DNA of 64,000 nucleotides from Betaproteobacteria bacterium. GTDB lineage: Bacteria > Pseudomonadota > Gammaproteobacteria > Burkholderiales > Burkholderiaceae_C. Of the stretch, positions 25,604 through 33,391 are shown one piece after another (position 1 is the stretch's first letter; every line of letters begins with the position of its first letter). The stretch spans positions 1-64,000 of the forward strand of contig VGHB01000006.1 in assembly GCA_016868355.1 (NCBI GenBank), given 5' to 3'. The position numbers and the translations under genes were made by a program. The notes under the pieces were generated by a model. It ran no database searches. It worked only from the letters and a program-made list of their open reading frames with translations, and was not told the DNA's origin.

Positions 25604-26797
25604 ATGACAAATCAGCGCGAAGTGGTGGTGATCGGTGCGGGCTTGGTGGGGGCAGCAACGGCGTTCGAATTGGCTCGGCGGCGCATGCCGGTTCTGGTGC
25701 TGGACTGCGATGAAGTCAATGCCGGAGCTTCAGGTCGAAATGCAGGGTCACTGCACTTCCAGCTTGAACCACGCATGTCCGACACGCTGCGGGAAGATCC
25801 AGACCGCTTGGCTCAATTGCTGCCGGTGAGCCTTCAGGCCATTGACGATTGGCGTCGCCTGGAAACCGAGATAGGCGATGTGGGATACGCGCGCTCCGGC
25901 GGCATGCTGATTGGTGAGACTCACGCTGACGAAGCCTTGCTCCATCGGAAAGTTGAACTCGAAAACCGAAACGGGCTCAGAACCCAGTTGATGAGCGGGT
26001 CAGCGCTGGCCAAGGCCGCGCCGTATCTATCCTCGATCGTGAAAGTGGCCAGCCACTGTGGTGAAGAAGGCCACGCTGATCCCCTACGTGTAACCCCAGC
26101 GTATGTGAATGCGGGGCGCGATCAAGGAGTTGAATACTGGCTCAAGACGCGCGTCTTACGAGTCATCCAAACAGAGTTTGGATTCGACATTCAGGTCAGT
26201 CGAGCAGGCGCAAACCATGACCACACTTCCTCGTCCGTTTCGTATCTCCAGGCTCGACGCATCGTGATTGCCTGCGGAGCGTGGTCCAAGAGCTTGGTCG
26301 AGCAGCTCGGCGTTCAACTCGACATCAGGCCTGTGGCCCTGACGATGAGCGTGACTGAGCGTACCGTGCCGTTGGTTCCTCACCTGGTGCAGCATATGGG
26401 GCGAAAGCTTTCCCTCAAACAAACGGAGTCAGGGAACTTACTGATCGGCGGAGGCTGGCCGGCCGGCTTGCGCTGGTCGGGCACGAGCAAAGAACTGGAT
26501 GGAGCGGACACCGTTCCGGATTCTCTAATTGGCAACCTGCGGGTGGCTCGCGATGCTGTTCCGGCCATTTCGTCGTTGCGTCTTATTAGGTCCTGGACGG
26601 GCATTGCTTCGGACACGCCAGACCATCTTCCCGTGTGCGGTCCTGTTCCGGGAGTCAATCAGGCCTACGTGATAGGCGCCAGTTCGTCCTTCACCCTAGG
26701 GCCCACGCTCAGCAAAGCCCTGGCGGAAATCATCGTTGAAGGTCAATCCAAGCTGAATGTTCAACATTGCGATCCTTCTCGGATCGTCATTCACTGA
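25604..26797 (+). CDS. FAD-dependent dehydrogenase, beta-like subunit (HcnC/OoxB/LhpB-like)
   Basis: A 397-residue DAO-family flavoprotein with the dinucleotide motif VVVIGAGLVGAATAFELARR, GASGRNAGSLHFQ and a C-terminal TPDHLPVCGPVPGVNQAYV. It is followed by a small 2Fe-2S protein and a large FAD/2Fe-2S protein, the three-subunit set of hydrogen cyanide synthase, opine oxidase and D-hydroxyproline dehydrogenase. This subunit carries the amine-oxidising site. The electron acceptor is probably the quinone pool rather than oxygen (family knowledge). Confidence 0.88.
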   Translation: MTNQREVVVIGAGLVGAATAFELARRRMPVLVLDCDEVNAGASGRNAGSLHFQLEPRMSDTLREDPDRLAQLLPVSLQAIDDWRRLETEIGDVGYARSGGMLIGETHADEALLHRKVELENRNGLRTQLMSGSALAKAAPYLSSIVKVASHCGEEGHADPLRVTPAYVNAGRDQGVEYWLKTRVLRVIQTEFGFDIQVSRAGANHDHTSSSVSYLQARRIVIACGAWSKSLVEQLGVQLDIRPVALTMSVTERTVPLVPHLVQHMGRKLSLKQTESGNLLIGGGWPAGLRWSGTSKELDGADTVPDSLIGNLRVARDAVPAISSLRLIRSWTGIASDTPDHLPVCGPVPGVNQAYVIGASSSFTLGPTLSKALAEIIVEGQSKLNVQHCDPSRIVIH

Positions 26798-26803
26798 GAC
26801 ATC

Positions 26804-27124
26804 ATGGCTGAGCGGATTATTGTCGGGTTTAAGCGCCCAGCGTCGACCTCGATCGAAGTGGATGGGCAGGTCATCGTGGCTTATGAAGGCGAAACGGTCG
26901 CTTCAGCCGTCATGGCTGCGCACATCAACGAAATTCGCCAATCTAGACGCGGCCATCCAAGGGGTATTTACTGCAACATGGGTGTGTGCTTCGAGTGCTC
27001 CATCCTTGAGGAGAAAGTGGGCGCCGATGGAATTTCGAGATGGCTCCCACAGCGTGCTTGCCTCTTGCTCGTTCGAACCGGAATGCGGCTGCGCACCTTG
27101 GCGCCTGCAGGAGAGCAGCCGTGA
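26804..27124 (+). CDS. Small 2Fe-2S subunit of the amine dehydrogenase (HcnA/LhpF-like)
   Basis: A 106-residue protein with a beta-grasp ferredoxin-like fold. YEGETVASAVMAAHI comes first, then the cluster ligands in GIYCNMGVCFECSI (three Cys) and a fourth in PQRACLLL. This matches the gamma subunit of HcnABC-type dehydrogenases. It starts 6 bases after the beta-like subunit, and its stop overlaps the GTG start of the next gene, so the three are translated together. It probably relays electrons between the two flavin subunits. Confidence 0.88.
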   Translation: MAERIIVGFKRPASTSIEVDGQVIVAYEGETVASAVMAAHINEIRQSRRGHPRGIYCNMGVCFECSILEEKVGADGISRWLPQRACLLLVRTGMRLRTLAPAGEQP

Positions 27125-28638
27125 ACGATACCAGCCACGATTTGGATGTGGCAGTTATTGGTGCAGGCCCTGCCGGTATGGCTGCTGCATTGCGGCTATC
27201 CAAGGCCAGCCTGCGCGTGGCTGTTTTTGATGAGCAACCTCGCCTGGGCGGCCAATTGCTGCGGCAGCCGCCCCGCAGCTTCGTCGTCAAGAACTGGCTT
27301 CCCGGTCGCGCCTATCTTGAACACAAACAGCGCCTCAAAGAAGCTGAATTGACAACTGATATCGACTGGCGACTCGGTACATCGGTGTGGGGCGTCTTTC
27401 CACATCAGTCCGGAATCGGTTTTGATGTTCACATCGTAGAAGGCGATCAGAGCCGTGTAGTCAGCGCGAGGCGGCTGCTCGTGGCAGCGGGGTGCTACGA
27501 GATGCCAGTTCCCTTGCCTGGATGGACGCTACCGGGCGTGATGACAGCCGGGGCTATGCAGACGCTGCTCAAGAGTCAAGGGGTGGTGACCGGGCAACGA
27601 ATCGTGCTCTCCGGTTCACACCCCCTTCAGCTCATATTGGCTGATCAACTCCTGGATGCAGGCGCACGGGTCGAGCGCATTCTCTTCGCCCAGCCTTGGC
27701 ATCGGGTGCTTCAGGCCATTCGATCGCCCAGAACACTGATTGAAAGCCCACAGCCGTTGCTCGAGGTCGCCCGGATTGTCCTTCGGCTCAAGCGGGCCGG
27801 CGTTCCCGTTCGGTTCTCGCAGTCCATACAGAGGGTCATGGGTGAGACAAGCGTAAAAGCCGTCGAAGTACGACAAGCGGTTCAAGGCGTGCCATCTGCC
27901 GAGGAACCCGAAGTGGTGGACTGCGATTCAGTTGCGCTCTGCTACGGATTCCTTCCCTCTAGCGAGCTGGCGCGCCAGGCCGGCGCAGCGGCCAGCCCAT
28001 GCCAGGGCGGTGGCTGGAAAGTCAACCATGACGGGTCTGGGCGCACATCGAAAGTCGCTCTTTATGTGGCTGGTGAGACCGGTGGAGTCAAGGGTGGTGA
28101 CGCGGCCGCCATCGAAGGTGATCTTGTGGCCACCTCTATCCTCGCAGACCTCGGCATCGATGCGGAAGACTCCCCAAGACCTGTCGAACTGCATCGGCAA
28201 ATGGAACAGCGTCGCCGGTTCGCCGCACTGTTGGAGAACGTCAGCGCGATGGACGATGACTTTTTTCTTTCGCTCCTGGACGAACAGACCGTGATTTGCC
28301 GGTGTGAGGATGTGAGTTGGGGTGAGATCCAGTCCGCGCAGGGGCTTCACCCCATGGCCGACACGATCAGCGCCGTCAAGTTGCTGACCCGTACTGGGAT
28401 GGGTCTGTGTCAGGGTCGCCAGTGCGAACACAGCCTCAGACGGCTTCTCCGCCGCAGCCGATCCGAAGCGCCCACACCTGAATCAGCTTACACGGTGCGA
28501 GCCCCCGTTCGGCCTGTTTCTATTGAGATGCTGTGCAACACCGATCAGATGGTTTCCCACGACGCATTCGCGCTCGAGCGATCCATTGGCTCAATTCCCT
28601 CTTTACCGAACAAGGATTCAAATGAAAGACAGCTATGA
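27121..28638 (+). CDS. FAD/NAD(P)-type subunit with C-terminal 2Fe-2S domain (HcnB/OoxA/LhpE-like)
   Basis: A 505-residue flavoprotein. VAVIGAGPAGMAAALRLS at the N-terminus binds FAD, and GQRIVLSGSHPLQLILADQL lies at the second nucleotide-binding position, where the usual GxGxxG is degenerate. The C-terminal BFD-like domain has ICRCEDVSWGEI and GMGLCQGRQCE. A 60-residue tail follows. GTG at 27121 overlaps the previous stop (GTGA); the frame extends upstream only as shadow. This is the alpha-like subunit of the amine or imino-acid dehydrogenase. The degenerate second motif suggests that it does not use NAD(P)H. Confidence 0.88.
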   Translation: MNDTSHDLDVAVIGAGPAGMAAALRLSKASLRVAVFDEQPRLGGQLLRQPPRSFVVKNWLPGRAYLEHKQRLKEAELTTDIDWRLGTSVWGVFPHQSGIGFDVHIVEGDQSRVVSARRLLVAAGCYEMPVPLPGWTLPGVMTAGAMQTLLKSQGVVTGQRIVLSGSHPLQLILADQLLDAGARVERILFAQPWHRVLQAIRSPRTLIESPQPLLEVARIVLRLKRAGVPVRFSQSIQRVMGETSVKAVEVRQAVQGVPSAEEPEVVDCDSVALCYGFLPSSELARQAGAAASPCQGGGWKVNHDGSGRTSKVALYVAGETGGVKGGDAAAIEGDLVATSILADLGIDAEDSPRPVELHRQMEQRRRFAALLENVSAMDDDFFLSLLDEQTVICRCEDVSWGEIQSAQGLHPMADTISAVKLLTRTGMGLCQGRQCEHSLRRLLRRSRSEAPTPESAYTVRAPVRPVSIEMLCNTDQMVSHDAFALERSIGSIPSLPNKDSNERQL

Positions 28639-29803
28639 CGTCATCATCGCGGGTGGCGCCATCATTGGCAGTTCCATTGCACATCACCTAGCAGCGGACA
28701 AGAACTTCACGGGCAGCGTACTCGTCGTGGAAAAAGATCCCACGTACGCCAGTTCATCGACCACCAAGTCGGCCAGTTCCATCCGGCAGCAGTTCTCCAC
28801 AGAAATCAACATCAAGATCTCACAGTTCGGCATCGACCTGCTGCGCCGAGCCGAGGAGCTTCTTTCGGTCAATGGTGAGCACACTGGCATTCACTTTACC
28901 GAGCGCGGCTATCTCCTGCTGGCCAGTGAAGCGACGCTGCCCACGCTCCGTGACCGAGTCAAGTTCCAGCAGTCTCATGGAGTAGCCGTGGATGTGCTGG
29001 GCATGGATGAGCTTCTCACCCGATTTCCGTGGCTGAACCCTGAAGGCCTTGCCGGCGCCGCCACAACGCGGCAGGGCGAAGGCTGGTTCGATGCCCACAT
29101 CTTGCTTAGCGCATTTCGACGCAAGGCCATATCCAATAGCGTCACCTACACAGCGAGCGAGGTCACCGAAGTCGAACAGGCGCCCGATGGAAGGGTGACA
29201 GGTGTGGTGCTCAGTGACGGATCGCGAGTCGGCTGCGGAACTTTGGTCAACGCCACCGGCGCCTATGCCGGCCTATTCTCTGAAAAGGTCGGACTGAGGA
29301 TTCCTGTGGATCCCCGTAAGAGGACGGTCTTCGTGGTCAATTGTCCGACCGAACTGACCAACTGCACCACCGTGATTGACTCAGATGGCCTGACCTTCCG
29401 CCCTGAGGGTCGGAGTTACATCATTCACCTGGGCCCTGAGCCTGACAATGACCCCATCACGTTCGATCTGGACATCGACCACACCGACTTTGATAAACGG
29501 ATCTGGGAGCGCTTGGCGCACCGCGTTCCAGCCTTTGAGGCCCTGCGAATGGTTTCTGCTTGGGCCGGGCATTACGACTTCAATCCCTTTGATCACAACG
29601 CCTTGCTCGGTACCATGCCGCAGGTCCCCAACTTCGTTTTTGCGAACGGATTTTCTGGGCATGGCGTCATGCAGGCCCCTGCCGTCGGTCGAGGAATTGC
29701 AGAGCTGATCACTTACGGTTCTTATCGCACTCTCGATCTCTCTCCGCTGTCGGTCTCGCGTTACTTTGAAAACAGTCCTTTGCAGGAATTGAATGTCTAT
29801 TGA
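28622..29803 (+). CDS. DAO-family FAD-dependent oxidoreductase (sarcosine/dimethylglycine dehydrogenase-like)
   Basis: A 393-residue protein starting MKDSYDVIIAGGAIIGSSIA (FAD-binding GxGxxG variant AGGAIIG). SSTTKSASSIRQQFS is typical of FOXRED1 and sarcosine-dehydrogenase-like enzymes, and the C-terminal GHYDFNPFDHNALLG and ANGFSGHGVMQAPAVGRG are family hallmarks. It probably removes electrons from an N-methyl or secondary amine. The ATG at 28622 overlaps the preceding gene by 17 bases. It is a second, separate amine-oxidising activity in the operon. Confidence 0.87.
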   Translation: MKDSYDVIIAGGAIIGSSIAHHLAADKNFTGSVLVVEKDPTYASSSTTKSASSIRQQFSTEINIKISQFGIDLLRRAEELLSVNGEHTGIHFTERGYLLLASEATLPTLRDRVKFQQSHGVAVDVLGMDELLTRFPWLNPEGLAGAATTRQGEGWFDAHILLSAFRRKAISNSVTYTASEVTEVEQAPDGRVTGVVLSDGSRVGCGTLVNATGAYAGLFSEKVGLRIPVDPRKRTVFVVNCPTELTNCTTVIDSDGLTFRPEGRSYIIHLGPEPDNDPITFDLDIDHTDFDKRIWERLAHRVPAFEALRMVSAWAGHYDFNPFDHNALLGTMPQVPNFVFANGFSGHGVMQAPAVGRGIAELITYGSYRTLDLSPLSVSRYFENSPLQELNVY

Positions 29804-29904
29804 AGGATGTTGCTCTGAGCGCAAGTTAAGTGGCCAGGCGGGCTATTGAAACGGTTGGTGAAGCATCGCAGCATTGTGGCTTGTCACGTTGAGGAGCTTG
29901 CTTC

Positions 29905-30417
29905 ATGAGTCACCCTGCCCGAGGCCTATTCCGTGGACTGGATCATGTCGGTCTGACTGTTCCGGATGTCGAACAAGCCGTCGCCTATTACGCCGATGTG
30001 TTCGGCGCCAAGCGCCATTACACGATGGGTCCGCTGGACGCACGCGATATGCCGCCGTCCGAGACCGGTGATTGGACGGCGGGTCATATCAACGTCGCCG
30101 ACGCGCGCTTGACCTTTGTGGGCATGGAGTTAATGCCCGGATTGAATGTGGAGATCTACCAGTTCGACCGGGCCGATGGACCACGCAGTGGCGCTGCTCG
30201 CAACTGTGATCAGGGCTATCACCACCTGGCCTTACGGGTGGACGATGTGGCTGCGGCCGCAGATTACCTGGTGAAGAAAGGTTTCACCGCATGTGAAGGG
30301 CCGATCGTTCCGCCGGATGGGCCGCTTCTGGGCTCGCGTAACTGGTACCTTCGCGACCCTTGGGGGAACCAGTTTGAGTTGATGGAGTACAAACAAATGG
30401 CTTTCATGGCTTCTTGA
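29905..30417 (+). CDS. VOC-superfamily metalloprotein (glyoxalase/dioxygenase-like)
   Basis: A 170-residue protein with two betaalphabetabetabeta modules. RGLDHVGLTVPDVEQAVAYY gives the first metal His, YHHLALRVDDVAAAADYL the second, and NWYLRDPWGNQFELMEY the Glu. VOC proteins include glyoxalases, epimerases and extradiol dioxygenases; the class cannot be fixed here. It follows the FAD oxidoreductase after a 101-base gap in which no gene is visible, and leads directly into the Rid gene. Confidence 0.83.
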   Translation: MSHPARGLFRGLDHVGLTVPDVEQAVAYYADVFGAKRHYTMGPLDARDMPPSETGDWTAGHINVADARLTFVGMELMPGLNVEIYQFDRADGPRSGAARNCDQGYHHLALRVDDVAAAADYLVKKGFTACEGPIVPPDGPLLGSRNWYLRDPWGNQFELMEYKQMAFMAS

Positions 30418-30434
30418 GGGATTTGGGAACTTCC

Positions 30435-30845
30435 ATGCCGCGCGAAACTCTCAACCCGCCTGAGCTGTATGCCAGCACCAAATTCGGCTTCTCTCATGCC
30501 ACCCGGTCAGATGCGCCGGTCATGCTGCATCTGGCGGGTCAGGTGGCATGGGACGCCCATTACAACCTCATCGGCCCAGGCGATATTCGCGCGCAAGCCG
30601 GGCAAGCTCTTGCTAATTTGAAGCAGATCCTGGCGTCAGCCGGAGCAACGCCCGCAGATGTGGTTCGGATGAGAACCTACCTGGTGAACCACACGCCGGA
30701 CGACCTGAAGGCCATCGGTCGCCTGTTGGTCGACTTCTACGAGGGCGCGGAGCCCGCAGCGAATACCGTGGTTGGTGTGGCCAGGCTGGCCATGCCCGAG
30801 TTTCTCTGTGAAATCGAAGTAACGGCGGCCATCCACCCGAAATGA
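30435..30845 (+). CDS. Rid-family (RidA/YjgF-like) enamine/imine deaminase
   Basis: A 136-residue Rid protein: FSHATRSDAPVMLHLAGQVAWD, QAGQALANLKQILASAGATPADVVRMRTYLVN and the C-terminal VGVARLAMPEFLCEIEVTA. The Arg in RMRTY and Glu near LCEIE fit the RidA active-site pattern. Rid proteins hydrolyse reactive imines made by amine dehydrogenases or lyases, which suits the flavin dehydrogenases upstream. A TTG start at 30414 overlaps the VOC stop, but ATG at 30435 is preferred. Its end overlaps the sulfatase start (ATGA). Confidence 0.85.
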   Translation: MPRETLNPPELYASTKFGFSHATRSDAPVMLHLAGQVAWDAHYNLIGPGDIRAQAGQALANLKQILASAGATPADVVRMRTYLVNHTPDDLKAIGRLLVDFYEGAEPAANTVVGVARLAMPEFLCEIEVTAAIHPK

Positions 30846-32215
30846 AGATTTCCCGACGCCGGCTTCTGGCAGGGCTCGCAGGAGCCGGTGTCAGCACACC
30901 AGCCCTATCGGCATCGCGCCGGGTACGCCCACCCAATGTGGTCTTCATCATGGCCGATGACCTCGGTGCGCATGACTTGAGTTGCTATGGCAGACCGGAT
31001 TACAAGACGCCCAACATCGACAAGTTGGGCGCCGATGGGCTGATTCTTGACCAGGCATATGCGAACTCACCGACCTGCTCGCCAACCCGGACTGCTCTCA
31101 TCTCAGGCCAGTACCAATACCGCTACCCCGTCGGTGTCTACGACCCTCTCCCACGGGGAAACCAAGAGATCGGCTATCCGCCGGCAGCACAGAGCCTTCC
31201 AAGGCTCTTTTCAAGGGCTGGGTACCAAACGGCGCTGATCGGAAAGTGGCATTTGGGCTCCCTACCCTTGTACGGTCCCCTGCGCTCAGGATATGGGGAG
31301 TTCTTTGGGCCCATGGATTCCGCCATGGACTACATCAGCCACAGGGCGATGGGTGCAGGCCCCAAGGCACCGTCAATGCTTTTCCAGGGTGAAGAAACCG
31401 TTGAAGTATCCGGATATGCAACTGATCTCTTTTCCGATCGAGCCTGCGACCTTGTCAAGCGCTGGCGTCGTGATCCCTTCTTCTTGAGCCTGCATTACAC
31501 CGCCCCCCACTTCCCCTGGCAGGCACCGCAGGATGCACCAACCGATGAGCGCATCACGGGGAACCATGACTCGGGGTCACATGCTGTGTATGCGCGAATG
31601 GTTGCGGCGCTGGACGCCGGTGTAGGGCGCGTTCTCAAGGAGCTTGAGAGGCAGGGGCTTGGTGACGACACCATTGTGGTCTTCACGAGCGACAACGGGG
31701 GTGAACGCTACTCCTACCAATGGCCGCTCAGAGGAAGCAAGAGTGAAGTATGGGAAGGCGGAATTCGTGTCCCTGCCATCATCAGATGGCCCGGACGGCT
31801 ACCTCGAATCCGGTCGCAACTGCCCATGATGACCATGGATTGGCTTCCGACGCTACTCGACCTGGTCGAGGCCAAAACGGACGACACGCCGGTATTCGAT
31901 GGACTGAACCTCAAGGAGGCCATGAAGGCCCCAGCATCGAATCTCAATAGGGCCATGTTTTGGCGAACACATGACATGGCGGCCGTCAGACAGGGGCCAT
32001 GGAAGTACGTCCGCGAAGACAAGCGCGAGTACCTCTTTGATCTCAGTACTGACCCTGGTGAGCGTGCAAACCTAAGACGAAGAAGACCCGACATCGCTGT
32101 ATCGATGCGCGACCGGTTCGAACAATGGAATCTTGAAATGCTCCCGGTGCCCGAAGATGCCAAGAGACCGCGGGTGACGCTCCGGCAAGAGTTTGAAGCC
32201 CTCAATCGTCCTTGA
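30842..32215 (+). CDS. Tat-exported type I sulfatase
   Basis: A 457-residue arylsulfatase-type enzyme. The N-terminus MKISRRRLLAGLAGAGV is a twin-arginine signal. NVVFIMADDLGAHDLSCYG binds calcium, and SPTCSPTRTALISGQY holds the CxPxR motif whose Cys becomes formylglycine. GKWHLGS, HYTAPHFPW and TSDNGGERYSY complete the active site. It should remove a sulfate ester in the periplasm. The ATG overlaps the Rid stop. No formylglycine-generating enzyme is in the window, so maturation must be encoded elsewhere. Confidence 0.92.
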   Translation: MKISRRRLLAGLAGAGVSTPALSASRRVRPPNVVFIMADDLGAHDLSCYGRPDYKTPNIDKLGADGLILDQAYANSPTCSPTRTALISGQYQYRYPVGVYDPLPRGNQEIGYPPAAQSLPRLFSRAGYQTALIGKWHLGSLPLYGPLRSGYGEFFGPMDSAMDYISHRAMGAGPKAPSMLFQGEETVEVSGYATDLFSDRACDLVKRWRRDPFFLSLHYTAPHFPWQAPQDAPTDERITGNHDSGSHAVYARMVAALDAGVGRVLKELERQGLGDDTIVVFTSDNGGERYSYQWPLRGSKSEVWEGGIRVPAIIRWPGRLPRIRSQLPMMTMDWLPTLLDLVEAKTDDTPVFDGLNLKEAMKAPASNLNRAMFWRTHDMAAVRQGPWKYVREDKREYLFDLSTDPGERANLRRRRPDIAVSMRDRFEQWNLEMLPVPEDAKRPRVTLRQEFEALNRP

Positions 32216-32234
32216 GACGCGGAGAGACACCTCC

Positions 32235-32447
32235 ATGATGGGACTTGAACTGGTGGCCTACATCCTGGATCAAGCGCACGATGCAGAAAGAGGCCTGTCA
32301 AAGCCCGTGCAGTTGTTGCCGACACCCATGTCCAAAGAGCAGGGGCGAGGACCGGAAACGGTCACATCCCACCCTGCCGAAGGCGGGTCCCCTTCAGCAG
32401 GGAGCGATCCATCCAAGCCCGCGACTCCGCCCGACGATCAGATCTGA
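32235..32447 (+). CDS. Small hypothetical protein after the sulfatase
   Basis: A possible 70-residue protein, MMGLELVAYILDQAHDAERG followed by a Pro/Ser/Gly-rich tail. GGAGAG lies 9-14 bases upstream of the ATG at 32235, and the stop falls just before the converging FAH-family gene (32449). I recognise no domain. It might be a real last gene of unit 2 or a chance frame. Confidence 0.35.
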   Translation: MMGLELVAYILDQAHDAERGLSKPVQLLPTPMSKEQGRGPETVTSHPAEGGSPSAGSDPSKPATPPDDQI

Positions 32448-32448
32448 T

Positions 32449-33366
32449 TCAAGCAAGGACTTCGATATCACTGGCTCCAGCCAGGTCCTCTGCTTTCATC
32501 GTGTTTTGCAGTTCGCCAATCCCCGAGCCCCGAATGATCACCACATCGCCATCTTTGAGATAGACGGGAGGGGTGCGGGAGTTTCCTACCCCGCTGGGCG
32601 TGCCCGTGAGCACGACATCGCCGGCATTCAAGGTCATGCCAAATGAAAGCTCGGCAATCAGATCGGCAATCGGAAACGCCATCTGCTTGACGCTGGCGTC
32701 CTGCATGACCTCGCCATTGACCAGGCACTGAAGGCGTACCGAGTAAGGATCCAAGTCTTCTGCCGGAACGATCCACGGACCTAGAGGCATCGTGCCGTCG
32801 ATACTCTTGCCCTTGAGCCATTGCCCCCCATGTCGGCGCTGGAGATCCCGCTGCGAGACATCGTTGGCCAGGCAATAGCCAAAGACATGTCCCATGGCAC
32901 GGCTTCTCGGAATGCTGCGGCCAGTCTTGCCGATGATGACTGCCAACTCCGCTTCGAAGTCCCATTTGGGTGAGATGCGTTCGTCGTAGCCTATGGCCCG
33001 CCGTGGCCCGGTGATGGCGCTGGCCCGCTTCGTGAAGAATGTGGGAGCCACCGGGCGGGGAACATCTTGAGCTCGTTGTGCGCGGCCCTCTTCGAAGTGA
33101 TCCCAGTAGTTCCATCCCGTGCACAGGATGTCGCGCTGCCCCACGTTGATGGGCGCCAGCAATTCAAGACTGCTCAGCGGGATCTGAGTGGCCTGTGTGG
33201 AATCGCGCGCCGCTCGCGCCATGGAAAGGCCGACAGGACCTTCCTCAATCAAGGCCAGCATATCCCCATCGAATCGGTGAAGTAAGGTAGCCGTTTCGTC
33301 GTGGATAACCGCCACATCGACCGCGCCTTGGTGTCTGACTCGTGCAAGCTTCAACGGAACACTCAT
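32449..33366 (-). CDS. Fumarylacetoacetate-hydrolase-family protein, unit 3
   Basis: A 305-residue FAH-family enzyme. The metal-binding acids lie in DFEAELAVIIGKTGRSI (ExE) and YCLANDVSQRD. GKSIDGTMPLGPWIV and DVVLTGTPSGVGNSRTPPVYLKDGD are diagnostic. FAH-family enzymes hydrolyse or decarboxylate diketo or oxo acids with Mg or Mn. The frame extends upstream, but AAGGAAG about 7 bases before the ATG at 33366 and the amidohydrolase stop at 33392 favour this start. It forms a pair with the amidohydrolase. Confidence 0.88.
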   Translation of the reverse strand: MSVPLKLARVRHQGAVDVAVIHDETATLLHRFDGDMLALIEEGPVGLSMARAARDSTQATQIPLSSLELLAPINVGQRDILCTGWNYWDHFEEGRAQRAQDVPRPVAPTFFTKRASAITGPRRAIGYDERISPKWDFEAELAVIIGKTGRSIPRSRAMGHVFGYCLANDVSQRDLQRRHGGQWLKGKSIDGTMPLGPWIVPAEDLDPYSVRLQCLVNGEVMQDASVKQMAFPIADLIAELSFGMTLNAGDVVLTGTPSGVGNSRTPPVYLKDGDVVIIRGSGIGELQNTMKAEDLAGASDIEVLA

Positions 33367-33391
33367 GACTGCTTCCTTGATGATTGAAGGA

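Noticed and set aside
24602-28638. Hydrogen cyanide synthase operon (hcnABC)
   Set aside because: Gene order is beta, 2Fe-2S, alpha behind a DapA-family gene, as in imino-acid or opine dehydrogenases; glycine-specific cyanide synthesis is not supported.
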